Both the position numbers and the translations under genes were made by a program. Under the pieces are notes generated by a model, which ran no database searches, was not told where the DNA came from, and saw nothing but the letters and a program-made list of their open reading frames with translations. Below are positions 22,763-33,917 of a stretch of DNA of 64,000 bases, piece by piece. Positions within the stretch are counted from its first letter, which is position 1; every line of letters begins with the position of its first letter. Location of the stretch: the NCBI GenBank assembly GCA_029953675.1, contig JAMWBK010000005.1:1426001-1490000 (forward strand), written 5' to 3'. The DNA is from Rhodosorus marinus. Taxonomy: Eukaryota > Rhodophyta > Stylonematophyceae > Stylonematales > Stylonemataceae.

Positions 22763-24833
22763 CTATTTCTTCTTCCCACCTCGTTCTTTCACTTCCAAAA
22801 TAATATTCGTATCCGGTGCAATGTTGTAGTGAGCAAGCGAGTTGGAATCCTTGAGGAAACCTAGCTTCGTGACTTGAAGCTTTTGTTTGTTTGCGGGCAG
22901 TTTGGTACTCTTCGCCAGAATGACTTTGAGAGCGCCCAGTTTTGCTGTCAGCGGTACCTCCAACGTGATTGTCTGTCCCTGCAGGTCCCAATCCTTGTTC
23001 GCATGCGTTGGCATCTTGACATGAACCTAGTAGCGACAAGTGATCACGATTAAGTTTCGAATGGCGCAAAGGCGGAATGAAGGGAGTAGAACTCACTCTG
23101 ACGGTTGATCCCTGTCTCGCGACCCAGTCTTCCTCTGAAAGAAGCGCTGAAACATCTCCTCCGCCCTGTCCATCCTGAGTTTCCACTCGAGGTCTCTTCT
23201 CAGATGGTTGCTCTGGAGCGTTGACGGCGGCTGCGTTAGCATACGGCATACTCTGGATAGCAAGCGCAAGCACAAAAAAAAATTTGAGTTTTGCATTCGA
23301 GGCAAAAGCAGCTCGAAAGCCAGTGAGCGAGAATAGTGTTCAGACACTCACAACCGGAGGGGCTGGATTCGTCCCTCCAGCTGCAGCTTGTCCCGGAGCA
23401 GCTGGTTTCGGGGCGTCCACAACAGCTGGAAGCGGAGTGGTCGTAAGTGCAGAAGCCACCTGCGGCGGCGCGTCGATTTGCTTCGTATGGAGTGCCTCCT
23501 GCAGATCAGCCCTCCCGAAGACTTCAGTTTTCGCATCGATGAGGCGGCCAAGATTTCTTGCGATTTCGTCATCCGAGGCCAGATTTTGCAGGCGATTCTT
23601 CTCTGCTGCCCTCATGCGCTCTTCCTTGTACTTGGGATCTAGAAGCTCAACCTTCATGCTAGCTGTGGCCTCCGCTACTGGCACGGTCTGGCCGCTGGGA
23701 AGCACGACGTTCAAATCCCGAGCAGGTCGTGTTCCAGATCCGATGTTCGGTACGTAGTCCTTGCGGACTAGGTTTGCCGGAATATCGGCGGTAGCATTGG
23801 AAGCGGCTTGATCCGGCCCTTCATCAATGTCCATATCGTTTTCGTCTGCCATATCTACATCGTCCGGTTCGGGTACAGCAACAGCTTGGCGAGTGGGTGC
23901 CGCCTTCGCTCTCGGCGTCGCCATCATTGCTTGCTCTGGGGCTATAGGGACAGGGAGCGAGTCATCCTCTTCATCAAGTTCAATTGTTTCCACCAAGACA
24001 AAGTCGTGCCAATCGATGAGCTGCATCTGTAGTCGTTCTTCATCCGCATCCTTTGAATTCTCCCTGTCCTTCAAATCCTGCCAATCAAGCTTGTACTGCG
24101 CATCTTCGAAAACGGCCGTCTTGCTTAGGGAGAGCTTTTCAATTCTTTTCTTCAAGCTCTCGTTGGGCTTGATAGTCTTCTCATACATCTCTGTGCACGC
24201 CTGGAAGAGGGCAAAATGCGGGTGTTCCGGTTTCAGGAACGCGAACTCCGGATTCCGATACTCTCTCACGTTCACACCTGCCAGAAACGGCCGCCCACAG
24301 CAGGCTGCGAACTGGGCAGTAAGTCGAATTACTTCGAGTTCCTTCGCTGACGGGATCGGGAGGGGCAGTTGCCAACTAAACTCCTCTGAAGGCGGTGGCT
24401 CGGTAGGGACAGGCCTTGACGCTTGTAGCTTTATCTCCGCAGCTCTAACCTTCGAAATCTCTGCGGCCTTTTGTGTTGTTCCAAGACCCGAAACAGTTTC
24501 CGGCTCCGCTGTGGGAGCAGGCTCCTTCTTCACCTCTTCGGCAGGAGGCTTCTGAACAACTGCATCTTGCTTGGATGGGGCTTCACTCTCCCTTGGCGGA
24601 GGGGGTACCTGTTCCGGAGGCTTAACACCATCAAGCTCGCCCAGGACCTTCTTGTAGTACGGATAGTATGGATCGGTATTCCTCAAAAAGCTACATACTT
24701 CGGACTGCAACTTCAGAATCTTCTGCACCAGCGAATTTCTGTCTTTGGATCGCGACACCGCTCTCGCAGTGGTCTCGATTCTAGTCTTGACCTCATTTGG
24801 GGGAACAACCACTCCACCCCCATTTGCCTCCAT
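22763..24833 (-). CDS. SF3A1: Splicing factor 3A subunit 1, 3 exons
   Basis: U2 snRNP component (SF3a120/Prp21) needed for spliceosome A complex. Exons 23352-24833, 23097-23252 and 22763-23026 give about 633 aa. Seen: first SURP module (VKTRIETTARAVSRSKDRNS and DPYYPYYKKVLGEL), second SURP module (VIRLTAQFAACCGRPFLAGV, EFAFLKPEHPHFALF), the SF3a60-binding and charged central region with IDWHDFVLVETIEL, then DFVPN-like VRKDYVPNIGSGT, and the C-terminal ubiquitin-like domain (about 547-633) ending with FLKDSNSLAHYNIAPDT and the conserved tail KERGGKKK that contacts U1 stem-loop 4 in human. The long proline-rich stretch of animal SF3A1 is nearly absent, which accounts for the shorter length (human 793 aa). 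Confidence 0.95.
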
Positions 24834-25968
24834 GGCCCCCCAAGAACGTGACCAGCAAAATCCAAAATCCTATCGAAGTACCTCTCTCAAAAATCCAACA
24901 TCTCCACTCACTGGAGCTTTCCGAAATATCAGCCGCGCGTTGACTCTAAATACTAATCGTAGTCCTCCTCTTCAGTTGGTCGAACTTTTCCTCCTTACCA
25001 GCGCGCAGCTCTTGTTGAACTGGGTGGACATCGGGATAGACTCCAAGGGGGGAAACTCAGGTGCATTTTCGTCTGCTGAACGAGATCAACGGAACTAATG
25101 CAATGTAAAGAAAAGGTGAGGGATGTTTTCCTTAGGCTCAACGTCCGCTGTGCACCCTTGTTCTTGGCATCCTAAAGGACTGTTTCGCGTAGTGATCGGG
25201 TGCATTCTCTCTGCTAAAGCTACATCGAAGATTATAAACTATTGCAAAATTTAAAAGAGACAGTGCTCCTCTTTTTTGTTTTTGATATGCTGAACGTCCT
25301 CTCAAGTCTTGGTGACATCTCTCCTCCCTGTCTGGTCTCGTCAGAACTTCCTTACCCAAGCCCGCGAAGGGGTCTGGGGGTTGTATTTGCTCGATCAACC
25401 ATACCGAGTGATCTAGTACAAATTCCTTTGCATGCAATTTCGTACTCTGTGCCTACTCCAGCGAATTAATCTTCTCTGTAATGACGCCCAATGCATCACC
25501 ACCCCCACCCAAGACCGTGAACCTCCGTCTAGTTCAGGTTTGCGTCGATACTCCATCGATAATCACCAATTTTTATTCTCCAATACACCACTTTTTCACA
25601 CTCCAATACACCACTTTTTCACATATAAACATATTTTTAGACATGTCTGTCCATAATTAAAATATACGAATAATTATGCATGTATTTTCATGGTATAAAA
25701 GGATAGATGAAATAATTTATACATAAATATTAAATACAGTAGTGTAAAAACAAAACTATTTTGGCCATAAGGTGATGTTGGGGTTTATGTTGGATTTTGA
25801 TTCGTTTGGATAGGATTTGTATTGAAATGGTGGATTTTGGAAGTGTTTTTGATGTTGTTTGGTTTGGATGGAGGGAAATGGTGAAAAAGTGGGCAGACTG
25901 GGCCCGTGTTTGGTGGGTGAGCAGGGAAGTAGACAGCTTGAAGAGATATTCTTTTTGCTGGATCGAAG
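24834..25968. other. Intergenic with possible unresolved minus-strand exons
   Basis: No full gene can be supported. On the minus strand between 25215 and 25535 there are coding-like pieces (KEFVLDHSVWLIEQI near 25400; EMSPRLERTFSISKTKK near 25300; an ATG at 25558) that do not join cleanly; one frame holds an in-frame TAG. A 23-bp tandem duplication lies at 25578-25623. The region from 25560 to 25780 is AT-rich. Confidence 0.35.
25578..25623 (+). repeat. 23-bp tandem duplication, two copies
   Basis: CTCCAATACACCACTTTTTC followed by ACA is repeated perfectly head to tail (25578-25600 and 25601-25623), within an AT-rich noncoding stretch. Confidence 0.9.
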
Positions 25969-26817
25969 ATGGAAGAAGGTGGAGGCGCTTCCTTAGGAAC
26001 GGAGGAACAGGAGCTGAGGAAATCCTGGAAGTCCAGCGCGAGAGATGTGAGCGAATTGAAACAGAGGGCCCTTGAGTTTCTGACAAAAGTGTGAGTCGTA
26101 ACTCTGTGTTGCTTTTGTTTTTTGGGGGTTGTTTGTATTTTGGCAGGTCGTTTTGACCATGCAAGCTTTGATTGCGATGCTTCAAGGCCTGAAAATTTTG
26201 TTCTTACGTCTTCACTATCTCTTGAAATGGATACGAAACTCGCAGCGACTCTGGTTTGTACCACCCGTACTATTTTGACGATGCAAAACGTGAGTTTGAC
26301 CACGAAAAGCTATCTTAACTTTCTTTTTGGCCTCCCAATCGGGTCCAGTCTTTGAACTGACTCAAGCCGCTGTGTGTATGATCGCTCAGGGGATTTTGAA
26401 CATCTCATGGTTCAGTTCGAATCTATAGAGAAGGTAGGCAACAGGACGTCTCGTTGGGTTCCGTAATTGCCAGGTTTGGCAAAGTTTCCTTACGTTCAAC
26501 TCGCACGGAATTCTTTGAACGATCAAAAGGGTTTGAAACCCAGAACACTTAGGCATTTCTCGAAGCGAGATCTGACGCTGAGTAAGGAACAGCAGAAAAA
26601 GGTAAGGTTCAACTTGTAACCCTTTAAAACTAACCCGTTACTGAAGTCAAGTCATGATTCTGTTCAAAAGGAGCGGGAAGAAAAGCTCAACGCGATTGAA
26701 CAGGAGACTACAAAGATCGAGAAAGGAACCCACGAAGCAGCGAGAATACTCCTGAAGGATGTAGGAACCGATGCGGCTGGTGATGCGAAGATGGGCGCCT
26801 TTTCCGCAAAGAATTGA
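25969..26817 (+). CDS. Small helical/coiled-coil protein, unknown, multi-exon
   Basis: Starts MEEGGGASLGTEEQELRKSW and runs as a charged helix (SELKQRALEFLT) to a GTGTGAG or GTGAGT donor near 26078. Clear later exons are about 26392-26433 (DFEHLMVQFESIEK), 26489-26601 (FPYVQLARNSLNDQKGLKPR through SKEQQKK) and 26671-26817 (EREEKLNAIEQETTKIEKGT to the stop at 26815). At least one middle exon (26147-26260) has an uncertain frame; one reading gives a hydrophobic helix MQALIAMLQGLKILFLRLHY. All is helical. I do not recognise the family; kinetochore, augmin or Mediator-type small subunits would look like this, but nothing decides it. Confidence 0.5.
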
Positions 26818-26945
26818 GGGTATAACCGTGTCAGCCAGGAATTCTCACGTTCGAGTGCGCTGTGGAGCGTGGAAGGATTCAGTTCTCTCTAGATGGACAT
26901 TGTTGACTATAAAGCGTTTGAGAGAGGGTGCGCGTCCTTCCCAAT

Positions 26946-29900
26946 TTAATAGAATCTTGACATGTCTTGTATACGCATTGCTAAGTCTTCAACTGGGACC
27001 TCAACGAGGAGTGCAACTTTCTCCATAGACGCGTGGTCCAAATCCAAAAACCTCTCGATCAGGTCACCATCCACAAACTTCTTGGCCTCACCGGTGCGCC
27101 TTGTGAGGCAGGTAGTAGAGCATGTAGAGCATGATCAGGGCAAGCTATCTCTAGTTGAGGTGCAAAGAGGACTTCCACTCACCTTTCATTTGAGAACGAA
27201 CGCCATTCCTTATGTTTTATTCCACCGACACCAGTTACAACCTGCCTCATTGCATCCTGCACCTTGCTGAAGAAGTTCCAAGCATCGGGCTTCAACTGGG
27301 CTACTATTCCTAACATTCCGCTCACAGTTGCGAAAATATGGGAATGTAGAACGGGTCCATCCGAGTCCACTTGCGGAGCGAGGTGGCCCCGCCGAATTCT
27401 GTTCACTGACTCTCCAAGGTGGAACTCACCAGCCTTTTCCAATCGGGATCGGTCCTCTTTATACAACGCGTCAGGGTTCCACTGAAGCTGTTCAGGATTT
27501 GACAGTAGCAAAGAACGATATCATCAGTCCGGGCTGCATGTGCAAATTGACGTTGGGTTGAATGGGGAACTCATACCGTGAACATGTTGAACGAGCCATC
27601 GGTACCTATGAAAGTCTTGTTGTCCACCATGGCTACCTCCGTCATCCAATTCGTTTCATAATCACGCTGTTCACAAGACACAAAGCGGGAAAGAGCGTTT
27701 ACAGGCTTAAGGGTCAGCACATAGCTACGCGCCCGAGACGAACCTTGTCATCGACCTTGTCCATACCGCGGTCTCCTCGAGCGCGTTCTGCTCTTCATCG
27801 AATGTGAGCAATCTCATCGATTTGATCATATCGCCCTGCTCGGGACACGTTTTAGGGTACATTCCCTCTTTAGATGCTTCAAGAACACCCGTGTTTCTCT
27901 CCGACAGAGTGATTGCTTTCTCTAGGCTTACCGAAAGAATCCACTTGTCACTGCAGTCAAGCGCCAGTACGAGAATTTGTCCATGTCGGCTGCTGCGCGG
28001 CACAAGCTTCATAGCTTTGTTCTCCCCCTCCTCCCATTTGAGGAGGATCACCCTTCCGCTTACCCCAGCAACTACGCCACCCATGAACTGCTCTATACAA
28101 AACACAAACCCCTTCATTTCGGTCTCAGAAACTAACAGAAGGCGAGCTTCGCCGATAGTAAAGACTAGGATCCTTCCGGTCTCCGAATTCGCCGAACCTG
28201 CAAAACGTGTTAGTACGGAAGAAAGCTCAAAAATCGCGCCGGCCGGAGCGCACAACGTACCCTCCGTGTTGTAAGCGGTTGCAACGACTACATGCTCCTG
28301 GGCATCCTCGGCATCGTCACCAAATGTAGTTGTCAAGAGGCTGCAGCCGGTTTCATTCTCCTGAAAGCTGCAGCGGAAAATGAGAATCTCGCTAGTTACT
28401 GAGGTGTTCAGAAAGGTAATCAGTGAACATGTAGAGTCGTACTTGAACCTATGAAGGACCTGGAAGTCGTTGTTCAGCAACACCACACCGTCCATCTCGG
28501 TCCTTGGAGATCCCGTTTCTTCCCGCTCTGTAGCGCATAAACACAGAGGATAGCTGGCTTCAGGATTCTGATGGTGAAGGACATTCCTCGTGCTTCTTGG
28601 GCAAGTACCTCTTAAGGCATCCTGCTTCTCGAACAGCACCGCAAAAAGTCGAGCCTTTGGAACTCGCGTGATCCTTCTAGGTTGCTCATCAAACGGAATC
28701 GTGCGAACGTGAAACCCTTGCACATCGTCCACGCCACCAATGATCAACGAGTTCTGCACGTAGGACAGGTTCTTTGATGAGATTACGCCGGGCTCGCGGA
28801 CAGCGGTTCTTCCCAGTTCGGATTCCCTACCTCGGTGGCGATTGCCAGGCATTCCGGGAACGCCTCGGAGTCGAACATAGACACCTGCGTGACTTCTCGC
28901 AGGTTGATGTTCGAGCAGAGGAGCTTATGTGACCGGAACGCGTTGTATAAGACGGTTGGTCGATCGCATGCTGCGAAAACGAACATGCGGTCACGATTGC
29001 GGAACGGAATCAAGGTAGCAGGTTGCGTTCCAACGTTGATTCTCCTCTTTTCCGAAAGGATCTCGTCTGGTCTGCCGTTTGTGTTGAGGATGTAACTGAT
29101 CACGTATCCGTCTCCATCCGCGATAAGAAGCATGAAAGTTTCTGATGTGCAAGATTCATTCACGTTGCTCAACAGCGAGTATTCTATTTCCATGCCGGGC
29201 GGATCGGGCAACGTACTTTCGTCGAGTGTTGTAAACAAAACAGATCGAGCAATCAAGTTGCCTCCAAGATTCTCAACGTGGACAGTCTTGAGTTCCGGCA
29301 AGGAAACTAGCTGGACATTGACATCTTTCCATGTGCCAACAGCGGCCCACTGCAAAAATAAAGAATCACGCGACTTTCAGATCTCATGTTAAGATCGTTC
29401 TTGCTCAGCGCCGGCAGCTGAAGACCCACCTTGGCTCTCGGCTCGTCGCCAAGCGGTGTGCAGTCCAAGCAAGACACCTCGTTCTCAAGTTGAACATGAG
29501 CCTGAAGGTGAAAAGTTGCGCAAACAGAAGGATTAAGAGGCCTGCTGCGAGTCCACCATCATCAAAATCAAAGCATCTAGTCTTACCTTTTCGACTATGG
29601 ATTTGCTCTTTGGGTCAATCTCGAAGCATGCGAGATTGCCATCCGAAGTCGCTACCAAAAGTTGCTCAGTATTTCCACTTGCGACTAGGTTGCCAAAAGA
29701 TCATGCAAATGAGCGATTCCGATTGCTTCCTCTGGATACCTTGAAGCTTACCTGTTATTCTGCAAGTACTCGGTGGTTTCCACTCGCTCGTTGAAGTCAT
29801 CGTTTGAGAGGAGAGTAGAATAATACCATCGCCTGTTACCTACGGGAAGAAAATCACGTTGACGTACGAATCTAAGCGGCGGCATCGTTGAAGTGCTTCG

Positions 29901-32220
29901 GAGGATTTAGTCGTACCTGTACTATTGTATCGCCAACAGTATTCGCCGCAAACAGGGTTGGTGCGCTGTGGTTGAAGCCTGCGATTACCGCCTCTTGCAT
30001 TTCTGTGGCGCTTGTCATCTCCAGAATACGAGTCTCTGGAGTAGGAACAACAAAATCTTCAGCAATTGAAGGAGTAGAATTTGGATACCAATCTTCTACC
30101 CAGGGAATTCCTCACCTGTTGTGAACGACTGAACCAAGAAAGAATGGAAGGCGTCCTTTGCCTTTCTCTTCAGGGAGAACATTCCTTTGATCCCCGCAAT
30201 TTGTACAGAGGCCTGAGAATAGGGACGTACTTCTTTTTAGCACTATCGCGGAAGGAATACCTCTAGAAATGCATCTCCAAACCTGTTCAACAACGCTCGT
30301 TCCATTCCTTATGACCCTAAGCGATAACCCTGAGCATGTTACAACCTACATGGATCGATCGCACGCAATGGATCCAATTAACAAGTCAGTATTTCCCGCA
30401 TAAGTCACCCAAAGTAATACATGATCGCCAAGATACGTACAACTTTCCGACTCTGCTTCTCATCTTCGACGAGGATGAAGTCCTTAATAGGGCCTATGTT
30501 CGGGTAGGTTGCCATAACCTGGACAATTAAGAAGTAAATCTGCTGAGCAATCTTCCAGAACCCAGGTTGCAAATTCTCTGCGATCTGCGTCAGGAACGTA
30601 CCCTCAAGTTCATCTTCGACTCGGGATCCATTTCCTTCAACAATTCGATCAACTGGCTATCACCGAACCGACTTCCGATGAACACAAAGCCATTGTCAAG
30701 ATAACTAATTGCCGATGAAATAGAAGTGGTTCCAAGCTCTTCAATTTTCAAACCGGAAACTCTGTTCTGGTCCTTCTCTAACACGAGGAGTCTCAAGGCT
30801 CCTGTGTCGTCACCGAGAAGATATCGAGACCCATCCCCGTCCACGCGGCCTGGTCGGGAGGAGAGCTTTCAGGAAAGCTTGACAAAACATGTATCCGACT
30901 TATCAATCCTCCACTTCTAACTCACCAACGGTCTGCTTCGAAAGAGAGCTCGGGATGCGGACTGACAGCGGCTCTCCTCTTGGCGGGTTGGCAACGTAAG
31001 TTATTGTGTCTTCGCCAATGACAAGAACCCCGCAGAGCGGCGCAGGTACGGCCACAATTCTCGTTCCAAAAGATGCCTTGATTTCTATCTGCCAAACCTC
31101 TTGGGAGGCCTCGACAGGATTTACATCCTAGATCGTTCAAGCTCAGTCTCAGCAGCATATCCAATGACAGACCATTCGATGACTTCACTCTGCAGTACCT
31201 GGTGGATTTCGAGGGCTCTTAAATAGCCACTATCGCGTCCATGAAGACATGCAATCGTTGGCGTGGCGCAACCATCAAGGAACACAATCTCATGAACATT
31301 ATCTCCTATTCGGATGTTGTAAGCCTCCTATTGGGTTGACGAGAGCATTTTGCCATTAGGGGAGGTGCCATTCAAAAAAGAATCCAAACGGCTTCTGCAG
31401 AGCGTCTGAAGTGATTACCCTGGAGTAGTCGGTCGGAATGATTTTTAAGAGACGCTCGTACAGGTACAAACCAAAGCAACGGAGTTGTGGATCTGCTACT
31501 CCTGTCAAACGTGTAAAAAAATTCCTTGTGTAAGCGTAGCGCTTCCCTGCGAGTGTTCCGGAAGAGCAACAACTCGGCATGGAGATATCGACCGGGCATG
31601 CTTTCCACGCGATAGCCCCTCAATTTCGGTCCAAATGAGGGAATAGGTGCGACTATGAAAGTGCAGACCAACCTATTATGTTGTGGTTGTCCAAACGCCC
31701 GATCTTGTCCTTCACATCGCCACCTACCAGAGTCTCACACCTGTTCGTGTTTGCGTTCCATTTGAGCACAAAGAACTTGTATCGCTCAGTCAACACCAGC
31801 AGCTGATCTTGATCGTCGCCCGGGGGTTTACAAAGCTTCATAACAGCGATTCGCCCTGTTGGGAAGGCCAAAACGGAAGGAACAGGGCTGAGAACCCATG
31901 ACCAGCTGAAAGAAGCCCAAGCCCATGGTACGGCGATTCTTACCATAAATCGGAATTTCAAGTGTGTGAACTAGACCCTCGCGAGTGAAAGCATACACAT
32001 CGATTCTTGTTGTTCTTCCCACCAGAAGGTTCCGTTTGTTAGGGGAGAAAAAATTACCGACCTACATTGCGAAGCAAAGCAACAAAAAAAAGCAATCTAA
32101 ATCTGAACAAGAGCTTACGTAGCAACCCGGGAAAAAGGTACCCCGTTCGCTCGCAAAAAAACCAACCTGCGTATGCTCCACGATCGAAGCCTTGTGCGCG
32201 GTGACAACATATGTGTTCAT
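26946..32220 (-). CDS. DDB1: DNA damage-binding protein 1 (DDB1), about 15 or more exons
   Basis: Triple-propeller adaptor of CUL4 ubiquitin ligases and part of the UV-damage sensor. The start exon (32167-32220) encodes MNTYVVTAHKASIVEHTQ, equivalent to MSYNYVVTAQKP in animals. Further matching blocks on the minus strand: NLLVGRTTRIDVYAFTREGL and IPIYGK (about 31980), GSRYLLGDDTGALRLLVLEK and YLDNGFVFIGSRFGDSQLIE (about 30640-30840), VNVQLVSLPELKTVHVENLG to SNINLREVTQVSMFDSEAFP (28850-29350), HVRTIPFDEQPRRITRV (about 28700), then FHLGESVNRIRRGHLAP (about 27420), KHKEWRSFSNER (27185) and the C-terminal helices FVDGDLIERFLDLDHASMEK and LAMRIQDMSRFY, stopping at 26946. Human DDB1 is 1140 aa; this looks full length. 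It is not SF3B3 or CPSF160, whose repeats differ at these positions. Individual exon borders were not all resolved. Confidence 0.93.
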
Positions 32221-32704
32221 TCTTCCGCTCCTTTACTCTCCAGTTTTTCAACCCAGCAAGGCAGCCAAAAGCTGAACCGAAAGAAAAACAAAAGACGAAC
32301 AAACCTCTACACCTGGTCGAGGTGTGCCCGTTGTCTCCAAAATGTCCTCCAATATCCCAACGTAAACAGAATTACTCCTCAGATCAGGAGCAACAAGGAG
32401 ACCCAGCAGTGAAATCAGTTGTATTCTTTCAATCTGATCATATTCTTCTAAGACCAATGCTAAGAATACGTGAGATTCCAAACTATCTCAATCTATACAA
32501 CGATCTCAGTACACATCGATGTTCTTCCCTACCCCCTCGCTCCTCCAATTGCAATGTCATAATCGCTTAGATATTCCGTTGAGAAGCAAGGTAGTGATCT
32601 GGGATAGGGAAGTGGACCATGAGTATCACTAGGGAGCATCATCTTTAGGTTCTAGAGGGGAGCATAGCCTTTATCTAATATTCGAGCTTTAGATCATCTG
32701 TAAA
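32221..32704. promoter_or_regulatory. Divergent intergenic region between DDB1 and the golgin-like gene
   Basis: 484 bp, presumed to hold both promoters. No gene or clear motif seen. Confidence 0.35.
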
Positions 32705-33442
32705 ATGTCGACTGGAAGCGATGGACCAGCGAGGTCAATGGAGAAGGTGTCGAGGAAGAGCAAAGGTTCTTCGAGGGCTGAGGCGGGGACGGCGAGAGGT
32801 TCATCCAACTCGGAGGAGAGCGAAGCTGCGAGGGTAGTGATGGAAGAGATCGAGAAGGCGAAGAAAGGTGAGGAGTTGTCCGCTAGATCGCCGGAGGCCC
32901 CGAAGATGGAAAAAGTGTCTGGTTTCTCGAGGGAGCAAATGGAGATGATGGATCAGTCGGAGCTGGACAAAAAGTCCAGAGTGGTTCAGGAGAGGTTGGC
33001 GAAAAGAGAGGTAGAGCTGAAGAAACAGGCGATGCGAATTGAGAAGCTTAAAGCGGAACTGAAGGCGATCGAGGCACCAATGAAGAAGGAAATCTTGGAG
33101 GTCAGAGAAAAGCTCGAGGATGCTAATCGGCGGGAATCCAGGTGAGATACTGTCCCTTACCGTATGCCTCACGCTTCAATCGCGGACGAATGTGGTCTGA
33201 AATTATCCCCATCATCCCATAGCTGCGTCGCGACAGTCAACGAACTTCGAAAAACTCTGTACACTACTGAAACTGAACTCAAGCACATCCGCGAGAACAA
33301 GATGGAGCTCTCGGGAAAACTTTTGGGGATCATGCGAGACTACGAAAAGAGAAAAGAAGAGCGCCTCAACGAGCTCTCGGACCTAGTCGGTGACGAAAAA
33401 CCTAAGCCCAAGGACACTGCAGTCACCTTCGGAGGATTCTGA
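32705..33442 (+). CDS. RAB6-interacting-golgin-like coiled-coil protein, 2 exons
   Basis: Exons 32705-33141 and 33223-33442 join in phase (218 aa). Residues 1-75 are Ser/Lys-rich and disordered. From about 75 the protein is one long coiled coil: MDQSELDKKSRVVQERLAKR, VELKKQAMRIEKLKAELKAI, VNELRKTLYTTETELKHIRE and MELSGKLLGIMRDYEKRKEE, ending LSDLVGDEKPKP. The order (LDKK start, EL-x2-I then paired heptads, EK-x-KKL-like end) resembles RAB6-interacting golgin (GORAB/SCYL1BP1) of animals and plants, a Golgi-associated COPI scaffold. The match rests on pattern and length only; another simple coiled-coil protein is possible. Confidence 0.6.
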
Positions 33443-33917
33443 TCCAACCGGCCGTCAACCGTTACGGGCCAAGCGTTGCAAGTCCGAAACAGTTGCTCTG
33501 GTGCCAAGCGGTTCAGCTTTCGCGAAGCGCATTGCAAGTGTTTGGGACACACAGCCCGTGCTCAAGAGACGAACTGCGCGTGTTCCTTCTTTTGTGTAAG
33601 GCCGCTAAATTATCATTAGAGAAGACTAACAATGACATTTCCAATTGGGGTCCTCGAGGTTTTCGGTCAAGGCGTTGCTATGGTGTGTATAATCCATTGC
33701 TAAAAGGGTGATACACTTAGGGAGTTGGATACATATGTGTATATAAGAATCAGTAAAGTCGGGGTGGAGAGCCTTAGACTACTCTCGCAGGTTAATGTAC
33801 GCGTAATAGTCGAGTGTGGCGTTTCTCCTGGCCAGTTCCCCGGCATGAGTAGTGAGCTGTCTACCGCCTCGCCGAATGCTGGGGGTGTCACCTGCTTTTC
33901 AAATGGGAAGTCAGAGC
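33443..33917. other. Intergenic, convergent 3' flanks
   Basis: 475 bp between the golgin-like gene and ATAD5. Nothing supported. Confidence 0.5.

Noticed and set aside
22341-22829. 162-codon plus-strand frame
   Set aside because: Overlaps the SF3A1 last exon antisense; no family match, likely chance.
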